Positions 35,666 through 45,340 of a stretch of 64,000 nucleotides of DNA are shown here, piece by piece. Numbering within the stretch: position 1 is the stretch's first letter; the number at the start of each line of letters is the position of its first letter. The notes under the pieces were generated by a model. It worked only from the letters and a program-made list of their open reading frames with translations. It did not search any database and was not told the DNA's origin. Origin of the DNA: Tenacibaculum adriaticum (lineage in GTDB: Bacteria > Bacteroidota > Bacteroidia > Flavobacteriales > Flavobacteriaceae); contig NZ_VNIA01000002.1 of assembly GCF_008124875.1 (NCBI RefSeq), positions 248,001-312,000 on the forward strand, given 5' to 3'. The translations under genes and the position numbers were made by a program.

Positions 35666-36238
35666 TTATTTCATCTTCCTTCTAATCCGGCTGATACTTT
35701 CAGCAGAAATACCTAAGTAATTTGCAATGTGATAATTAGGGACTCTATTTTCTATATTAGGATAAGTCGTACAAAACTCTAAATAGCGCTCTTTTGCATC
35801 TTTTTCTAGCGTAGATAATATACGTTTACGTTGTGCTATAAAAGCATTCGTTACCAAAATTCTAAAATAACGTTCAAAAATGGGGGCTTCTTTAAAAAGC
35901 TGTTGAAGATCTTTATAATTAATTGCTAACAACATAGAGTCTTCAATAGCTTCTATATATAGTTTAGAAGGGACATCACCATAAAAGGCATCAAAATCTC
36001 CAATCCACCAATTTTCAATAGCAAATTGCAGTATATGTCTGCTACCTTTATCGTCAATATAATAAGCTTTTAAACAGCCTTTAATTACAAAATACTCGTG
36101 CTTTACATGGGTGTCTGGTTGTAATAAAAATTTACGTTTAGCTATATTTACTTCAGTTAATTTAGATGTAAATAAGAGTAAATCTTTTTCAGATAAAGTT
36201 ATATATTTATGAATATGGTCTTTTATAGCCTCTAACAT
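35666..36238 (-). CDS. Crp/Fnr-family regulator (no Fe-S cysteines)
   Basis: This 190-aa protein has a cyclic-nucleotide-binding-like beta roll (residues about 15-120) and a short C-terminal helix-turn-helix, YHIANYLGISAESISRIRR. The recognition motif E180-S-I-S-R184 matches the E-x-x-S-R of E. coli FNR. No FNR-like cysteine set is present, so oxygen sensing by an Fe-S cluster is unlikely; the effector is unknown. It lies just upstream of the old yellow enzyme operon, whose promoter has an FNR-like box. That box is in the gap directly after this gene's stop. Confidence 0.88.
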   Translation of the reverse strand: MLEAIKDHIHKYITLSEKDLLLFTSKLTEVNIAKRKFLLQPDTHVKHEYFVIKGCLKAYYIDDKGSRHILQFAIENWWIGDFDAFYGDVPSKLYIEAIEDSMLLAINYKDLQQLFKEAPIFERYFRILVTNAFIAQRKRILSTLEKDAKERYLEFCTTYPNIENRVPNYHIANYLGISAESISRIRRKMK

Positions 36239-36280
36239 TTTAGAATTGGGTAAATGAGTAATACTTGATTTTATATGTTA

Positions 36281-37054
36281 TTAATTTAATGATTTTAAAA
36301 TGAAATCCATTTTACTTATAGTGATATCGTATCCTGCTTTAAATAGTTCATCTGTTTTACTTAAAGAAAATACACTATAATTAAAAGGTTTATCTAACTC
36401 TATAGCTATATCACATTTCTTTAGGCGTTCTTGTATCGTATTCCAAACAGCTAGATGTAAACAACGTTCTGTAATTTGCAATACTCCCTTTATCTCTTCT
36501 TTGTATTGATGCGAGTTTACACTTACCCCTATAATTTTATCGCAAGTATTTATAAGAGGTTCTACAGGTAAATTATTAAGTAATCCACCATCAACATATA
36601 AATGATCTTCAATTTTAATAGGTCTAAATAGTAGTGGAACTGCACAGGTTGCTGAGATATACTCAATTAAATTACCAGACGATTTTATTTCAAAATTACC
36701 TAGATTTAAATTTGTTACAGAAATGTATAATGGTATTTTTAATTCATTAAAATCATTTGTTATATGTTTATTTAAAAAATCTTTTAAACGTGTCATTTCT
36801 GTAAGCCCCCTATTATTAAAACCAATTCTAAATATCTTTAAAAAAGATTTGCTTTTAGCTAATTCTAAAATTTCTAAAGGAGTATAGCCAGCACAATACA
36901 AAGCACCTATTAAAGCGCCAGCACTTGTGCCAGAAATGCGGGATGGATAAACATTATTTTCATTTAAAGCTTGTAAAACACCTATATGAGCAGCTGCTCT
37001 GGCACCACCGCCAGAAAGTACTATACCTATATTTTTATCATTTTTTTGTGCCAT
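36281..37054 (-). CDS. Patatin-like phospholipase
   Basis: This 257-aa protein shows the patatin set: oxyanion G-rich loop SGGGARAAAHIGVL, nucleophile GTSAGAL (Ser in G-x-S-x-G) and the dyad DGG in VDGGLLNNLPV. It is a cytoplasmic serine lipase of the RssA/YlbK kind. It overlaps the DUF1003 gene by 17 bases, which implies co-expression. Confidence 0.92.
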   Translation of the reverse strand: MAQKNDKNIGIVLSGGGARAAAHIGVLQALNENNVYPSRISGTSAGALIGALYCAGYTPLEILELAKSKSFLKIFRIGFNNRGLTEMTRLKDFLNKHITNDFNELKIPLYISVTNLNLGNFEIKSSGNLIEYISATCAVPLLFRPIKIEDHLYVDGGLLNNLPVEPLINTCDKIIGVSVNSHQYKEEIKGVLQITERCLHLAVWNTIQERLKKCDIAIELDKPFNYSVFSLSKTDELFKAGYDITISKMDFILKSLN

Positions 37055-37745
37055 TTATTTGTTTCATTATATCTTCCATCATTTCTACCTGAACTTGTTG
37101 AATGTTTAACAATTCTTGTTGTTGGTGTATTATTAAATGGTCTATTTTTTCGTGTAACATTCGTATTTCTAATTCAGACTTTAAATTAATCATATAATCT
37201 TGCTTACCTCTTTCCCTGTCTTTTTCTTCTTGTCTGTTCTGACTCATCATAATTACTGGTGCTTGTAAAGCCGCTAAACAGGATAAAATTAAATTAAGAA
37301 GTATAAACGGATAAGGATCAAAGTCTTTATTCACTAAAAATAGGATGTTGCTTGTTATCCAAACGAAAATAAAAAGGGTAAAAATGATAATGAATTTCCA
37401 ACTACCCCCAAAAGAAGCTATTTTGTCTGCCAACAGTTGACCGTAGGTGAAATTTTTAACTTCAGAATCATCTTCAATTTTAGCAGAGATAGTTTCATGA
37501 TTTTGAATAGTCTTTAAAACATCTTCTTCTAACTCATTCAACTCTCCCACTTCACTAATTAAATAATTAGCAAGGTATTTTTGACGGTATTGGTTTAATT
37601 CAGTTAAAGATATAAAGCTATGTCTATTAAAACTAGCGTCATCTTTTTGGATTATTTCAAAAATGGACTTCCTAATAGTCTTTGCATGAATTTTTTCGCT
37701 CTCGGGAAACTCTTTTTTAGATAAATTACTAATGAATGTTTTCAT
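37038..37745 (-). CDS. DUF1003 membrane protein
   Basis: This 235-aa protein has a soluble N-terminal half, two membrane helices (FIIIFTLFIFVWITSNILFL and FILLNLILSCLAALQAPVIM) and the DUF1003 signature MMSQNRQEEKDRERGKQDYMINLKSE, followed by a C-terminal helix. DUF1003 is widespread and of unknown function, sometimes linked to magnesium or stress. It is first in a two-gene unit with the patatin gene. Confidence 0.85.
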   Translation of the reverse strand: MKTFISNLSKKEFPESEKIHAKTIRKSIFEIIQKDDASFNRHSFISLTELNQYRQKYLANYLISEVGELNELEEDVLKTIQNHETISAKIEDDSEVKNFTYGQLLADKIASFGGSWKFIIIFTLFIFVWITSNILFLVNKDFDPYPFILLNLILSCLAALQAPVIMMSQNRQEEKDRERGKQDYMINLKSELEIRMLHEKIDHLIIHQQQELLNIQQVQVEMMEDIMKQINGTKK

Positions 37746-37851
37746 TTAGGTTAATTTTAAAAGACTAAATTTAATTAATAATTAGTTATAAAAACTTCAT
37801 AAAAAAAAATAACTATTATACCTTTGTTTTCTATTTTCAATTTTCTTACTA

Positions 37852-39582
37852 ATGAAAAAAAAACTTAATCAACTCGCTGCGACAGCTATTTGTGGTAATG
37901 ATATAAGTTCTTCATGTTTGTATGTTTCTGCTTTAGCAATCGTTTATGCAGGTCAATATGCTTGGATTTCGTTACTTATTGTTTCAATAATCCTATACTT
38001 ATTTAGAAAAATTTACGGCGAAGTAGTTGGCGCTTTACCTTTAAATGGGGGTGCATATAACGCTTTGCTTAATACTACTAAAAAATCTACAGCTTCCTTT
38101 GCAGCTTCTTTAACTATTCTTTCGTATATGGCCACGGCTGTAATTTCTGCTAGTGAAGCTGTAAAATATGCTCATAGTTTATGGAGTTCTGTACCTGTTT
38201 TAATAACAACAATTCTATTACTTTTTATTTTTATGGGACTCGTAATTAAAGGTATTGGAGAGTCTTCTAAAGTAGCTGTTGTTATCTTTTTATTTCATTT
38301 AAGCTCTTTGGTAATACTTTGTTTTTTTAGTATTTACTTCTTATTTTATAATGGTTTTGAAATTCTTACTGAAAATTTTAAAGCTCCTGTAGAAGGCGGA
38401 ATTATGAAGGCTTTGTTTTTCGGGTTTGCTGCAGCAATGTTGGGCATTAGTGGCTTTGAAAGTTCAGCTAATTATGTTGAAGAGCAACAAAAAGGTGTTT
38501 TCCCGAAAACCTTAAAAAATATGTGGATTATTGTTACCGTTTTTAATCCCTTACTGGCTTTTTTGGCCTTATCAATCATACCATTAGCAACTATAGAAAC
38601 TAATGAAGAAACGTTATTATCTTTTATGGGGAATTTAACTGGTGGAAATTGGCTTTTTTATTTAGTTTCAATCGATGCTGTCTTAGTTTTAAGCGGAGCT
38701 GTTTTAACATCTTATATTGGTGTTGGTGGATTGGTAGAGCGTATGGCTTTAGATCGCATTTTACCTAACATATTATTAAAAAAGAACAAAAAGGGTAGCT
38801 CTTACCTTATTTTTATTGCTTTTTTTTTACTTTCTGTATCTATACTAGTAATTACAGAAGGAGATTTAGAAGCTCTTGCTGGCGTATATACTATTGCCTT
38901 TTTAGGAGTGATGATTTTGTTTGGTATCGGTAATATGTTGTTAAAAATTAATAGAAGTAAATTGCCTCGACCAGAAAGTACAGGCTGGATTGCTCTTATT
39001 GTCGCTATTTTAGGAATTATTATAGCACTAATAGGAAACGTAATACTAAACCCAGAATATTTAACTATTTTTTTAAGATATTTATTTCCGACTATTTTAG
39101 TAGTAGGTTTTATGTTGTATCGTACACCAATTTTAAAAGGAGTTTTATTATTTCTTGATTATTTAACACCTTCCAATAAGTCGATTTTCAAAACAACAAA
39201 GAGAAAAATTAATGTTGCTATCCGAAAAATTAATGCTCAAGAATTTGTTTTCTTTACAAAACGAGATGATGTAGCTACTTTAAATAAAGTTTTGCAATAT
39301 ATTACTGACAATGAAGAAACTAGAAAATTAAAAATTGTTACTCTCTTAAAAGAAAATCAAAAAACTCCTTCTAATCTTAAAAAAGATATTGAAGTGTTAG
39401 ATAGAGCCTACCCAGATATTGTAATTGAATTTATTGAAGAAGAAGGTAAATTTGGGCCTGAAAAAATAAAAGAGCTCTCTAAACGATGGAATATCCCTGT
39501 AAACTTTATGTTTATAGGGTCTCCTGGAGACAAATTCCCTTATAAACTACAAGAACTTGGTGAAGTTAGATTGATTATATAA
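37852..39582 (+). CDS. APC-family amino acid permease with C-terminal soluble domain
   Basis: This 576-aa protein has twelve membrane helices of the APC superfamily (first helix region ICGNDISSSCLYVSALAIVYAG, then VGALPLNGGAYNALL). From about residue 440 a cytosolic domain of about 135 residues (EFVFFTKRDDVATLNKVLQYITDNEE...) resembles a USP-like fold. It transports an amino acid or amine of unknown identity. It is monocistronic and divergent from the DUF1003 unit. Confidence 0.85.
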   Translation: MKKKLNQLAATAICGNDISSSCLYVSALAIVYAGQYAWISLLIVSIILYLFRKIYGEVVGALPLNGGAYNALLNTTKKSTASFAASLTILSYMATAVISASEAVKYAHSLWSSVPVLITTILLLFIFMGLVIKGIGESSKVAVVIFLFHLSSLVILCFFSIYFLFYNGFEILTENFKAPVEGGIMKALFFGFAAAMLGISGFESSANYVEEQQKGVFPKTLKNMWIIVTVFNPLLAFLALSIIPLATIETNEETLLSFMGNLTGGNWLFYLVSIDAVLVLSGAVLTSYIGVGGLVERMALDRILPNILLKKNKKGSSYLIFIAFFLLSVSILVITEGDLEALAGVYTIAFLGVMILFGIGNMLLKINRSKLPRPESTGWIALIVAILGIIIALIGNVILNPEYLTIFLRYLFPTILVVGFMLYRTPILKGVLLFLDYLTPSNKSIFKTTKRKINVAIRKINAQEFVFFTKRDDVATLNKVLQYITDNEETRKLKIVTLLKENQKTPSNLKKDIEVLDRAYPDIVIEFIEEEGKFGPEKIKELSKRWNIPVNFMFIGSPGDKFPYKLQELGEVRLII

Positions 39583-39647
39583 TCGCAATACAACACATAT
39601 TAAAAGTTAATACTGACATATTATTTGGGGTTTAACGTGGCATTATA

Positions 39648-40553
39648 TTACAACGGCCTTGTTTTTTTAGCAAAAGAAAATAAAACCAGACCTATAACAA
39701 TAATAATTCCTCCTAAAAGTTGAATACCATAAATTTTTTCTCCAAAAGGAATGGCTAATAACAAAGTAAAGAAAGGTATTAAATTCATGCTTAGGGATGA
39801 AACAGTAGCACCTAATTTAACCACACAATAATAAAAAGCTGTATAGGCAATACCCGTACTTAGAACTCCCATAAATAAAATACTTGCCCAAAAAGGGATG
39901 CTAGACGGAAGTTGTGTAACCGTTAACTCAGATAGTGAAAACAAAGCAAATAACACAAAGGAAATTAATGAAGTGATTGTCGTTGTTGTTATCGCATCTA
40001 TATGTGATAAGTATTTACTCACCAAAATTTGTGATAACGAAAATACAATAGCCATTAATAAAATATAAATATCTCCAATTTCGAATTGTAATTGTAATAA
40101 TTTACTAAAATTACCTTTCATTAAAATTATAGCCACTCCTAAAAAGCTTATAGCAATTGCCAACCATTGTTTTAGATTAATTTTTGTTCTTAAGAAAAGA
40201 AAAGAAAGTACACCCGTAATAGCAGGACTTGTTGCAATAATTAAAGAACCGTTTATAGCACTCGTAGTTTTTAATCCTATGTTAAAAAAATAAATGGTTA
40301 AAAATATTCCGAAAAATGAAGTAAGAAATAAATACCACCACTCTTTAATAGAAAAACGAATTTTAAAAATTTTCTCTTTATACTGCATGTAAAATAAAAT
40401 AAGCAGCGATACCACACCGAAGAAAAAACGAAGTGTTGCCACAGACATCGGAGTATAATATTCTAACGCTATTTTTACAACATGAAAATTAGCAGCCCAT
40501 AAAAGCATGGTAAGGACAAGTAAAAAATAGGAGATTATTAGTTTTGGGTTCAT
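39648..40553 (-). CDS. EamA/DMT-family transporter
   Basis: This 301-aa protein has ten membrane helices in two EamA domains (LLWAANFHVVKIALEYY at the start, PAITGVLSFLFLRTKINLKQWLAI between repeats). Probable exporter of small metabolites; substrate unknown. Monocistronic. Confidence 0.88.
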   Translation of the reverse strand: MNPKLIISYFLLVLTMLLWAANFHVVKIALEYYTPMSVATLRFFFGVVSLLILFYMQYKEKIFKIRFSIKEWWYLFLTSFFGIFLTIYFFNIGLKTTSAINGSLIIATSPAITGVLSFLFLRTKINLKQWLAIAISFLGVAIILMKGNFSKLLQLQFEIGDIYILLMAIVFSLSQILVSKYLSHIDAITTTTITSLISFVLFALFSLSELTVTQLPSSIPFWASILFMGVLSTGIAYTAFYYCVVKLGATVSSLSMNLIPFFTLLLAIPFGEKIYGIQLLGGIIIVIGLVLFSFAKKTRPL

Positions 40554-40800
40554 GCTTTATAGAGTGATTTTTAGATGTAGCTCTTTTTCTATCTCTTGAT
40601 AATTACATCGGTTTAAATTTGTTAAATTTATGAGATTTAATGTTATCTCTTATATATTCTTTAAATATTTTAAGGATCATAATAAACCCTTATAAAAGTA
40701 ACTATTATCCTAATTTTAGGGTTCATTCATCAAGAAAAACTGATAATATAAATGTATTTTACTTATTTTAAATGATAAAATAAATGTAGTTAATAAGCCA

Positions 40801-41814
40801 TTAAAACCCTTCTAAAACAATTTTCCCTTTTGCTTTTCCTGATTCTAACAAAGCATGAGCTTTTCGTAAATTAGTAACATTAATTTTTCCTAAATGAATA
40901 CCAACAGTTGTTTTAATCGTTTTATCATCAATCATTTGAGAAATATTATTTAGAATATGATGTTGATTTATAATATCTTCTGTTTGGTATAATGATCTTG
41001 TAAACATCAATTCAATATGTATTGAAACTGCTTTTCGTTTAAACGGCATTACATTTAGTTGTTTTGGATCATCTATAAAACCAAATTTACCTTGTGGTTT
41101 TATCAACTTCACAATTTCGTCTATATGTTGATCTGTTCCATTTAAACTCACAACATAATCTGGTTCTGGTAATTTATATTTTTGAATTTCTTCACTTAAT
41201 TTGTTTTGATGATTAATTACATGATTTGCTCCTAATTCCTTCAACCAAGCTGTTGTTTCTTCTCTAGAAGCACTAGCAATAATATTCAACTTTGTCAATT
41301 TCTTTAATAATTGAATCATAATAGATCCAACGCCTCCTGCAGCTCCAATTACCAAGATGCTTTTGTTTGCATCCTCTTTTTCAATGTTCATTCTATCAAA
41401 TAATAATTCCCAAGCCGTTAAAGAAGTTAATGGAAGTGCGGCTGCATCTCCAAAAGACAAGCTCTTTGGTTTTTTACCTACAATACGCTCATCTACCAAT
41501 TGAAATTCAGAATTACTCCCTTGTTTTGTTAAATCTCCTGCATACCATACTTCATCCCCAACTTTAAATAAACTTACTTTATCTCCTACTGCTTCTACAG
41601 TTCCCACAGCATCCCATCCTATGATTTTTGGAATTTCTAAAACAGTATCTTTTGCTGCATTTTGTCTTATTTTATAATCTACTGGGTTTACAGAGATCGC
41701 TGCTATTTTAACTAATAAATCATATCCAGCAGGGGTTGGCTTTTCCGTTTCAAACTCAATAAAACTCTCTTTTTCTGTTATTGGTAATGATTTTTTAAAT
41801 CCGATTGCTTTCAT
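40801..41814 (-). CDS. Zinc-less medium-chain (quinone-type) oxidoreductase
   Basis: This 337-aa protein, read from the ATG at 41814 (MKAIGFKKSLP), has the MDR fold with NPVDYKIR, IIGWDAVGTVEAVGD, the cofactor loop IGAAGGVGSIMIQLLKKL, and no zinc-binding cysteines. It belongs to the QOR/zinc-binding-alcohol-dehydrogenase-like group. It is divergent from an AraC regulator, with a long dyad between them, so it is the likely target of that regulator. Confidence 0.88.
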   Translation of the reverse strand: MKAIGFKKSLPITEKESFIEFETEKPTPAGYDLLVKIAAISVNPVDYKIRQNAAKDTVLEIPKIIGWDAVGTVEAVGDKVSLFKVGDEVWYAGDLTKQGSNSEFQLVDERIVGKKPKSLSFGDAAALPLTSLTAWELLFDRMNIEKEDANKSILVIGAAGGVGSIMIQLLKKLTKLNIIASASREETTAWLKELGANHVINHQNKLSEEIQKYKLPEPDYVVSLNGTDQHIDEIVKLIKPQGKFGFIDDPKQLNVMPFKRKAVSIHIELMFTRSLYQTEDIINQHHILNNISQMIDDKTIKTTVGIHLGKINVTNLRKAHALLESGKAKGKIVLEGF

Positions 41815-41865
41815 AATGTATTCTCCTGTTTTCTTATTTATTGATAATAGATGATACAAAGATAT

Positions 41866-41915
41866 AAGTACATGAATCTATTTTTAATGTATAAAAAATG
41901 GAGATTCATGTACTT
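41866..41915. promoter_or_regulatory. Long dyad between oxidoreductase and AraC genes
   Basis: AAGTACATGAATCT (41866-41879) is repeated perfectly inverted at 41902-41915, with 22 bases between. It lies in the divergent promoter region and is a strong candidate for the AraC-type regulator's binding site. Confidence 0.55.
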
Positions 41916-41987
41916 TTAAAGGTTTAAAAAGAAAAATTCATTAAATTATATAAAATTATCCTAATTTTGGACGTAAAACATACATAA

Positions 41988-42872
41988 ATGGAAGTGTTAG
42001 AAGCTTACGAACCTTTTAAAATACAAGAAGTTGAACTATCTGAATGGAAACAGCGTCCTGTTAAAAATAACTTTTTTGAATTAGTTTTAGTGAAGGAAGG
42101 TAAAGGTACACAGTGTATTAATTATAATGAGTATCCTTATGAGAAAGAAAGTGTTTTCTTACTTCCCCCATTAAAATGTCATTCATTTAATATTGAAAAG
42201 CCTACAAAGTTTATCTTTTTACAATTTACAGATTCTTTTTTTAAAAATAGTAACCACATCTCTATAAACCAGAATGAGTGGTTTAAAGAAGCTTCTTACA
42301 TACTTTCTAACTACAATCAGTTACCTGGCGATATTATAAAAGAAAATATTGATAGACAGCATTTAAAAAGCCTTATAGCTATGATTTTACAAGAATCTAG
42401 AAATCACGGTAAAGAATCTATTATACTTATTAAAAGTTTAATGATGAGTATTATGGAAATACTATTACGTAATATTAAAAGAGGTAATTTTTTTGAAAAT
42501 CAAAAAAATAATAGAGATGAAAGAATTACGAAAATGCTAATGTATATTAATGAGAATATTCATCAACCTCATTTATTAAAAGTAGAACATTTAGCGGATG
42601 TATTTATGATTTCTCCTACCTATGTTAGTGAGTTTTTTAAAAAACAAGTTAACATATCTTTACGAGAATATACTATTAAAGCGAAACTTAAATTGGTAGA
42701 AATCCGCTTATTAAACTCCGACTACACACTTACAGAAATAGCACATGAATTAGGTTTTACAGACGTAAGTCATTTATCAAAAACCTTTAAACGTTACGTT
42801 GGTTCTTCTATTCGTGAGTTTAAAAATAATGGTGAGTATGTATTATTAAAGCGAAGTTCATGTACTGTTTAA
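41988..42872 (+). CDS. AraC-family transcriptional regulator
   Basis: This 294-aa protein has an N-terminal cupin-like sensor domain (about 1-110) and a C-terminal double helix-turn-helix (LADVFMISPTYVSEFFKKQ ... LTEIAHELGFTDVSHLSKTFKRYVG). It is divergently transcribed from the quinone-type oxidoreductase and probably regulates it through the perfect 14-bp inverted repeat between them. Ligand unknown. Confidence 0.9.
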   Translation: MEVLEAYEPFKIQEVELSEWKQRPVKNNFFELVLVKEGKGTQCINYNEYPYEKESVFLLPPLKCHSFNIEKPTKFIFLQFTDSFFKNSNHISINQNEWFKEASYILSNYNQLPGDIIKENIDRQHLKSLIAMILQESRNHGKESIILIKSLMMSIMEILLRNIKRGNFFENQKNNRDERITKMLMYINENIHQPHLLKVEHLADVFMISPTYVSEFFKKQVNISLREYTIKAKLKLVEIRLLNSDYTLTEIAHELGFTDVSHLSKTFKRYVGSSIREFKNNGEYVLLKRSSCTV

Positions 42873-42926
42873 TTAAAATTGTTTAAATCAATTCTATTTT
42901 CTTTCAATTGAGATTTAAATAAAAAA

Positions 42927-42953
42927 ATCCCAAAACAGCAATGCTTTGGGATT
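42927..42953. terminator. Bidirectional terminator between araC-type and lipoyl genes
   Basis: Stem AATCCCAAA pairs with TTTGGGATT around a 9-base loop, with a run of A on the left giving a U tract for the minus-strand transcript. It serves the convergent genes ending at 42872 and 42980. Confidence 0.75.
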
Positions 42954-42979
42954 CAATTATATTTAGAAATAAATTTATT

Positions 42980-43225
42980 TTATATTTTAGCCGTAGCAAT
43001 AACCTGTCCGACTGTTGCCACTTCACCTCGTTTCACTTTAATTTCTTCCAAAACACCCGTAAACGGAGCGGGTACTTCAAAAGCTACTTTTTCGGTTTGT
43101 ACTTCAACCAAAGTCTCTCCTTCTTCAAAAGCATCGCCTGATTCTTTGTACCATAGTACAACTAAGTTTTCGGTTCCTTCTCCTAATTCTTTAGGAAGTA
43201 TAATTTCTTTTAATTGTTGCGACAT
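42980..43225 (-). CDS. Stand-alone lipoyl domain protein
   Basis: At 81 aa this is just one biotinyl/lipoyl domain, with the modified lysine K46 in VQTEKVAFEV. It lacks the peripheral-subunit-binding and acyltransferase parts of a normal E2. It follows the E1 beta gene by 2 bases, so it should carry the acyl group for that dehydrogenase. The catalytic E2 core and E3 must come from elsewhere, or the complex is unusual. Confidence 0.88.
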   Translation of the reverse strand: MSQQLKEIILPKELGEGTENLVVLWYKESGDAFEEGETLVEVQTEKVAFEVPAPFTGVLEEIKVKRGEVATVGQVIATAKI

Positions 43226-43227
43226 AC

Positions 43228-44253
43228 TTAACTAGATAATAGGCTTTCTACAGCATCCATTATGTTTTGAGAACTAGGAATGACGTGTTTTTCTAGCACT
43301 CTACTATATGGTATAGGCACATCTGGTACTGCTAAACGAACTACAGGTGCTTTTAAATGATGAAATCCTTCCGAAGCTACAATAGCACTAATTTCAGCAG
43401 TTATTCCGTAAGAAAAATAATCCTCATCAACCACCACTAATCGATTTGTTTTAGCTATTGAATTTAATATGGTTTCTTTATCAATAGGTTTAATAGATCG
43501 TAAATCAATAACCTCTGCCTCTACGCCTTGTTTTGATAATTGTTCGGCAGCTTTTAAAGCTTCAACCGTCATCATTTGTACACCAACAATAGTCACATCG
43601 GTACCTTCTCTAACTACTTTGGCTTTGTTTAACGGAATGGTATATGCTTCTTCAGGAACAGGCCCTAGAGAAGCTTCTAACTGATCCATCCAACCTAAAC
43701 CTTGTAATGTTTTATGGAACATAAAAATTACTGGATTTTCATCTCTTATAGCCGATATCAACATTCCCTTAATATCACTTGGAAATGTGGGTGCAACTAC
43801 TTTTAACCCGGGTAAATGTCCGAAACTTGCATATAAGGTTTGTGAATGTTGCGCAGCATCACTATATCCACCTCCAACAGCGGTTAAAAGTACAATAGGA
43901 AGCTTTACAGACCCACCACTCATATAATGAATTTTAGCCATGTGGTTATAGATTTGATCCATTACCACTCCGTGAAAATCTACAAACATCAGTTCTACTA
44001 CAGGACGTAATCCTTCTGCTGCGGCACCAATAGCTGCCCCAATAAACCCTGTTTCAGAAATTGGAGTATCCATAACTCTCTCCGGACCAAATTTATCGTA
44101 CAAACCGGTTGTAGAACCAAAAATACCACCATATTTACCCACATCTTCTCCCATAATAAAGATATTAGAATCTCTATTCATTTCTTGTTCCAAAGCCTGA
44201 ATCATGGCTTTACTTCCTGTTAGTTTTTTTATTTTCTGTTTTGTTGTTTCCAT
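43228..44253 (-). CDS. 2-oxoacid/acetoin dehydrogenase E1 component, beta subunit
   Basis: This 341-aa protein has the transketolase-like beta fold: MGEDVGKYGGIFGSTTGL, RVMDTPISETGFIGAAIGAA and the C-terminal LRSIKPIDKETILNSI. Acetoin dehydrogenase AcoB and pyruvate dehydrogenase PdhB cannot be separated by eye. It pairs with the alpha subunit upstream (31-base gap). Confidence 0.9.
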   Translation of the reverse strand: METTKQKIKKLTGSKAMIQALEQEMNRDSNIFIMGEDVGKYGGIFGSTTGLYDKFGPERVMDTPISETGFIGAAIGAAAEGLRPVVELMFVDFHGVVMDQIYNHMAKIHYMSGGSVKLPIVLLTAVGGGYSDAAQHSQTLYASFGHLPGLKVVAPTFPSDIKGMLISAIRDENPVIFMFHKTLQGLGWMDQLEASLGPVPEEAYTIPLNKAKVVREGTDVTIVGVQMMTVEALKAAEQLSKQGVEAEVIDLRSIKPIDKETILNSIAKTNRLVVVDEDYFSYGITAEISAIVASEGFHHLKAPVVRLAVPDVPIPYSRVLEKHVIPSSQNIMDAVESLLSS

Positions 44254-44284
44254 TTTTGAATGTTTTAAGGTTTTTATTACCTAA

Positions 44285-45274
44285 CTAGCAGAATACATCT
44301 TCCAAAGCTTCAGTTGGCTCTGGATACTCGCTATGTATAGCAAATTCGTACGCAGTATCTACTTTTTTATACACTTCCTCATCTATCGATTTAATTTCCG
44401 ATTCAGTTGCTAATTTCTCTTTTAACAGATATTGTTTTAAACGTTTAATAGGATCTTTTTCCCGCAAAGAAGGAGCTTCTCCTTTATTTCTATACAACTC
44501 TGGGTCTCCTTGAAAATGTCCTAAAAAACGATAAGTTTCAATTTCAATAATTGAAGGCCCCTCTCCTCTTCTAGCTCTTTCGACAGCTTCTTTACTTACC
44601 TTGTACATTTCAATTGGGTCGTTGTCTTTAACTAAATAGCCTTTAATTCCATATGCTTTTGCCCTAACATCGTTGTAAGGCACACTGGTAGAATCTTTTT
44701 TAGCAACAGAAATTCCCCAAGAATTATCTTCAACAACTACTATAAAAGGTAGTTTCCATAAAGCAGCAAGGTTTAATGATTCGTGAAAAGCTCCAGTATT
44801 GGCAGCCCCATCACCAATAAAAGCAACAGCAACCCAATCGTTTTCTCTTTTTTTATTAGCAAGAGCAGCTCCTACAGCATGTGGCATTCCTGCAGCTACA
44901 ATACCACCACATGAGAATTTTACATTAGGATCAAATAAGTGCATATGCCCACCTTTACCTTTACTGAGTCCAGTTTTTTTTCCGTAGATCTCCGCAGCCA
45001 TTTTTTTAAGGTCTACTCCTTTTGCAATAGCTTGATGGTGCGGACGATGTGTAGCAGTTACCGTATCATTTTTAGTAAGATGCACAATCATAGAGGCAGC
45101 TGCAGGTTCTTGTCCATTAGATAAGTGCATTTCACCCAGTACTGGTCCTGCTCCAATATTAAATACGGGTTGCTTACCTTCTAGGTAAGCTTTTTCCATT
45201 TTCTCTTCAAAATATCTAGAGGTTTTCATTGCTCTATATATCCAAAGAAAATCCTTTTTAATTGTTTGATTCAT
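44285..45274 (-). CDS. 2-oxoacid/acetoin dehydrogenase E1 component, alpha subunit
   Basis: This 329-aa protein has the ThDP-binding motif GDGAANTGAFHESLNLAALWKLPFIVVVEDN and GKGGHMHL. It heads an operon with E1 beta and a lipoyl domain. Fifty-three bases upstream is ATGAC-N4-ATCAT followed 22 bases on by TATTTTTA, the promoter layout of the low-oxygen regulon further right. A role in fermentative pyruvate or acetoin use is therefore likely, but the substrate is not proven. Confidence 0.9.
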   Translation of the reverse strand: MNQTIKKDFLWIYRAMKTSRYFEEKMEKAYLEGKQPVFNIGAGPVLGEMHLSNGQEPAAASMIVHLTKNDTVTATHRPHHQAIAKGVDLKKMAAEIYGKKTGLSKGKGGHMHLFDPNVKFSCGGIVAAGMPHAVGAALANKKRENDWVAVAFIGDGAANTGAFHESLNLAALWKLPFIVVVEDNSWGISVAKKDSTSVPYNDVRAKAYGIKGYLVKDNDPIEMYKVSKEAVERARRGEGPSIIEIETYRFLGHFQGDPELYRNKGEAPSLREKDPIKRLKQYLLKEKLATESEIKSIDEEVYKKVDTAYEFAIHSEYPEPTEALEDVFC

Positions 45275-45326
45275 GACGATAGCTTATTATTTTCTATAAA
45301 AATAACGAGCCAACTAGCTAAAAAAA

Positions 45327-45340
45327 ATGACTTATATCAT
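45327..45340 (-). promoter_or_regulatory. Crp/Fnr box of the E1 operon
   Basis: ATGAC-TTAT-ATCAT, with -7-like TATTTTTA 22 bases downstream. A perfect palindrome, ATAAACAATTGTTTAT, abuts it on the far side (45345-45360). Confidence 0.65.
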
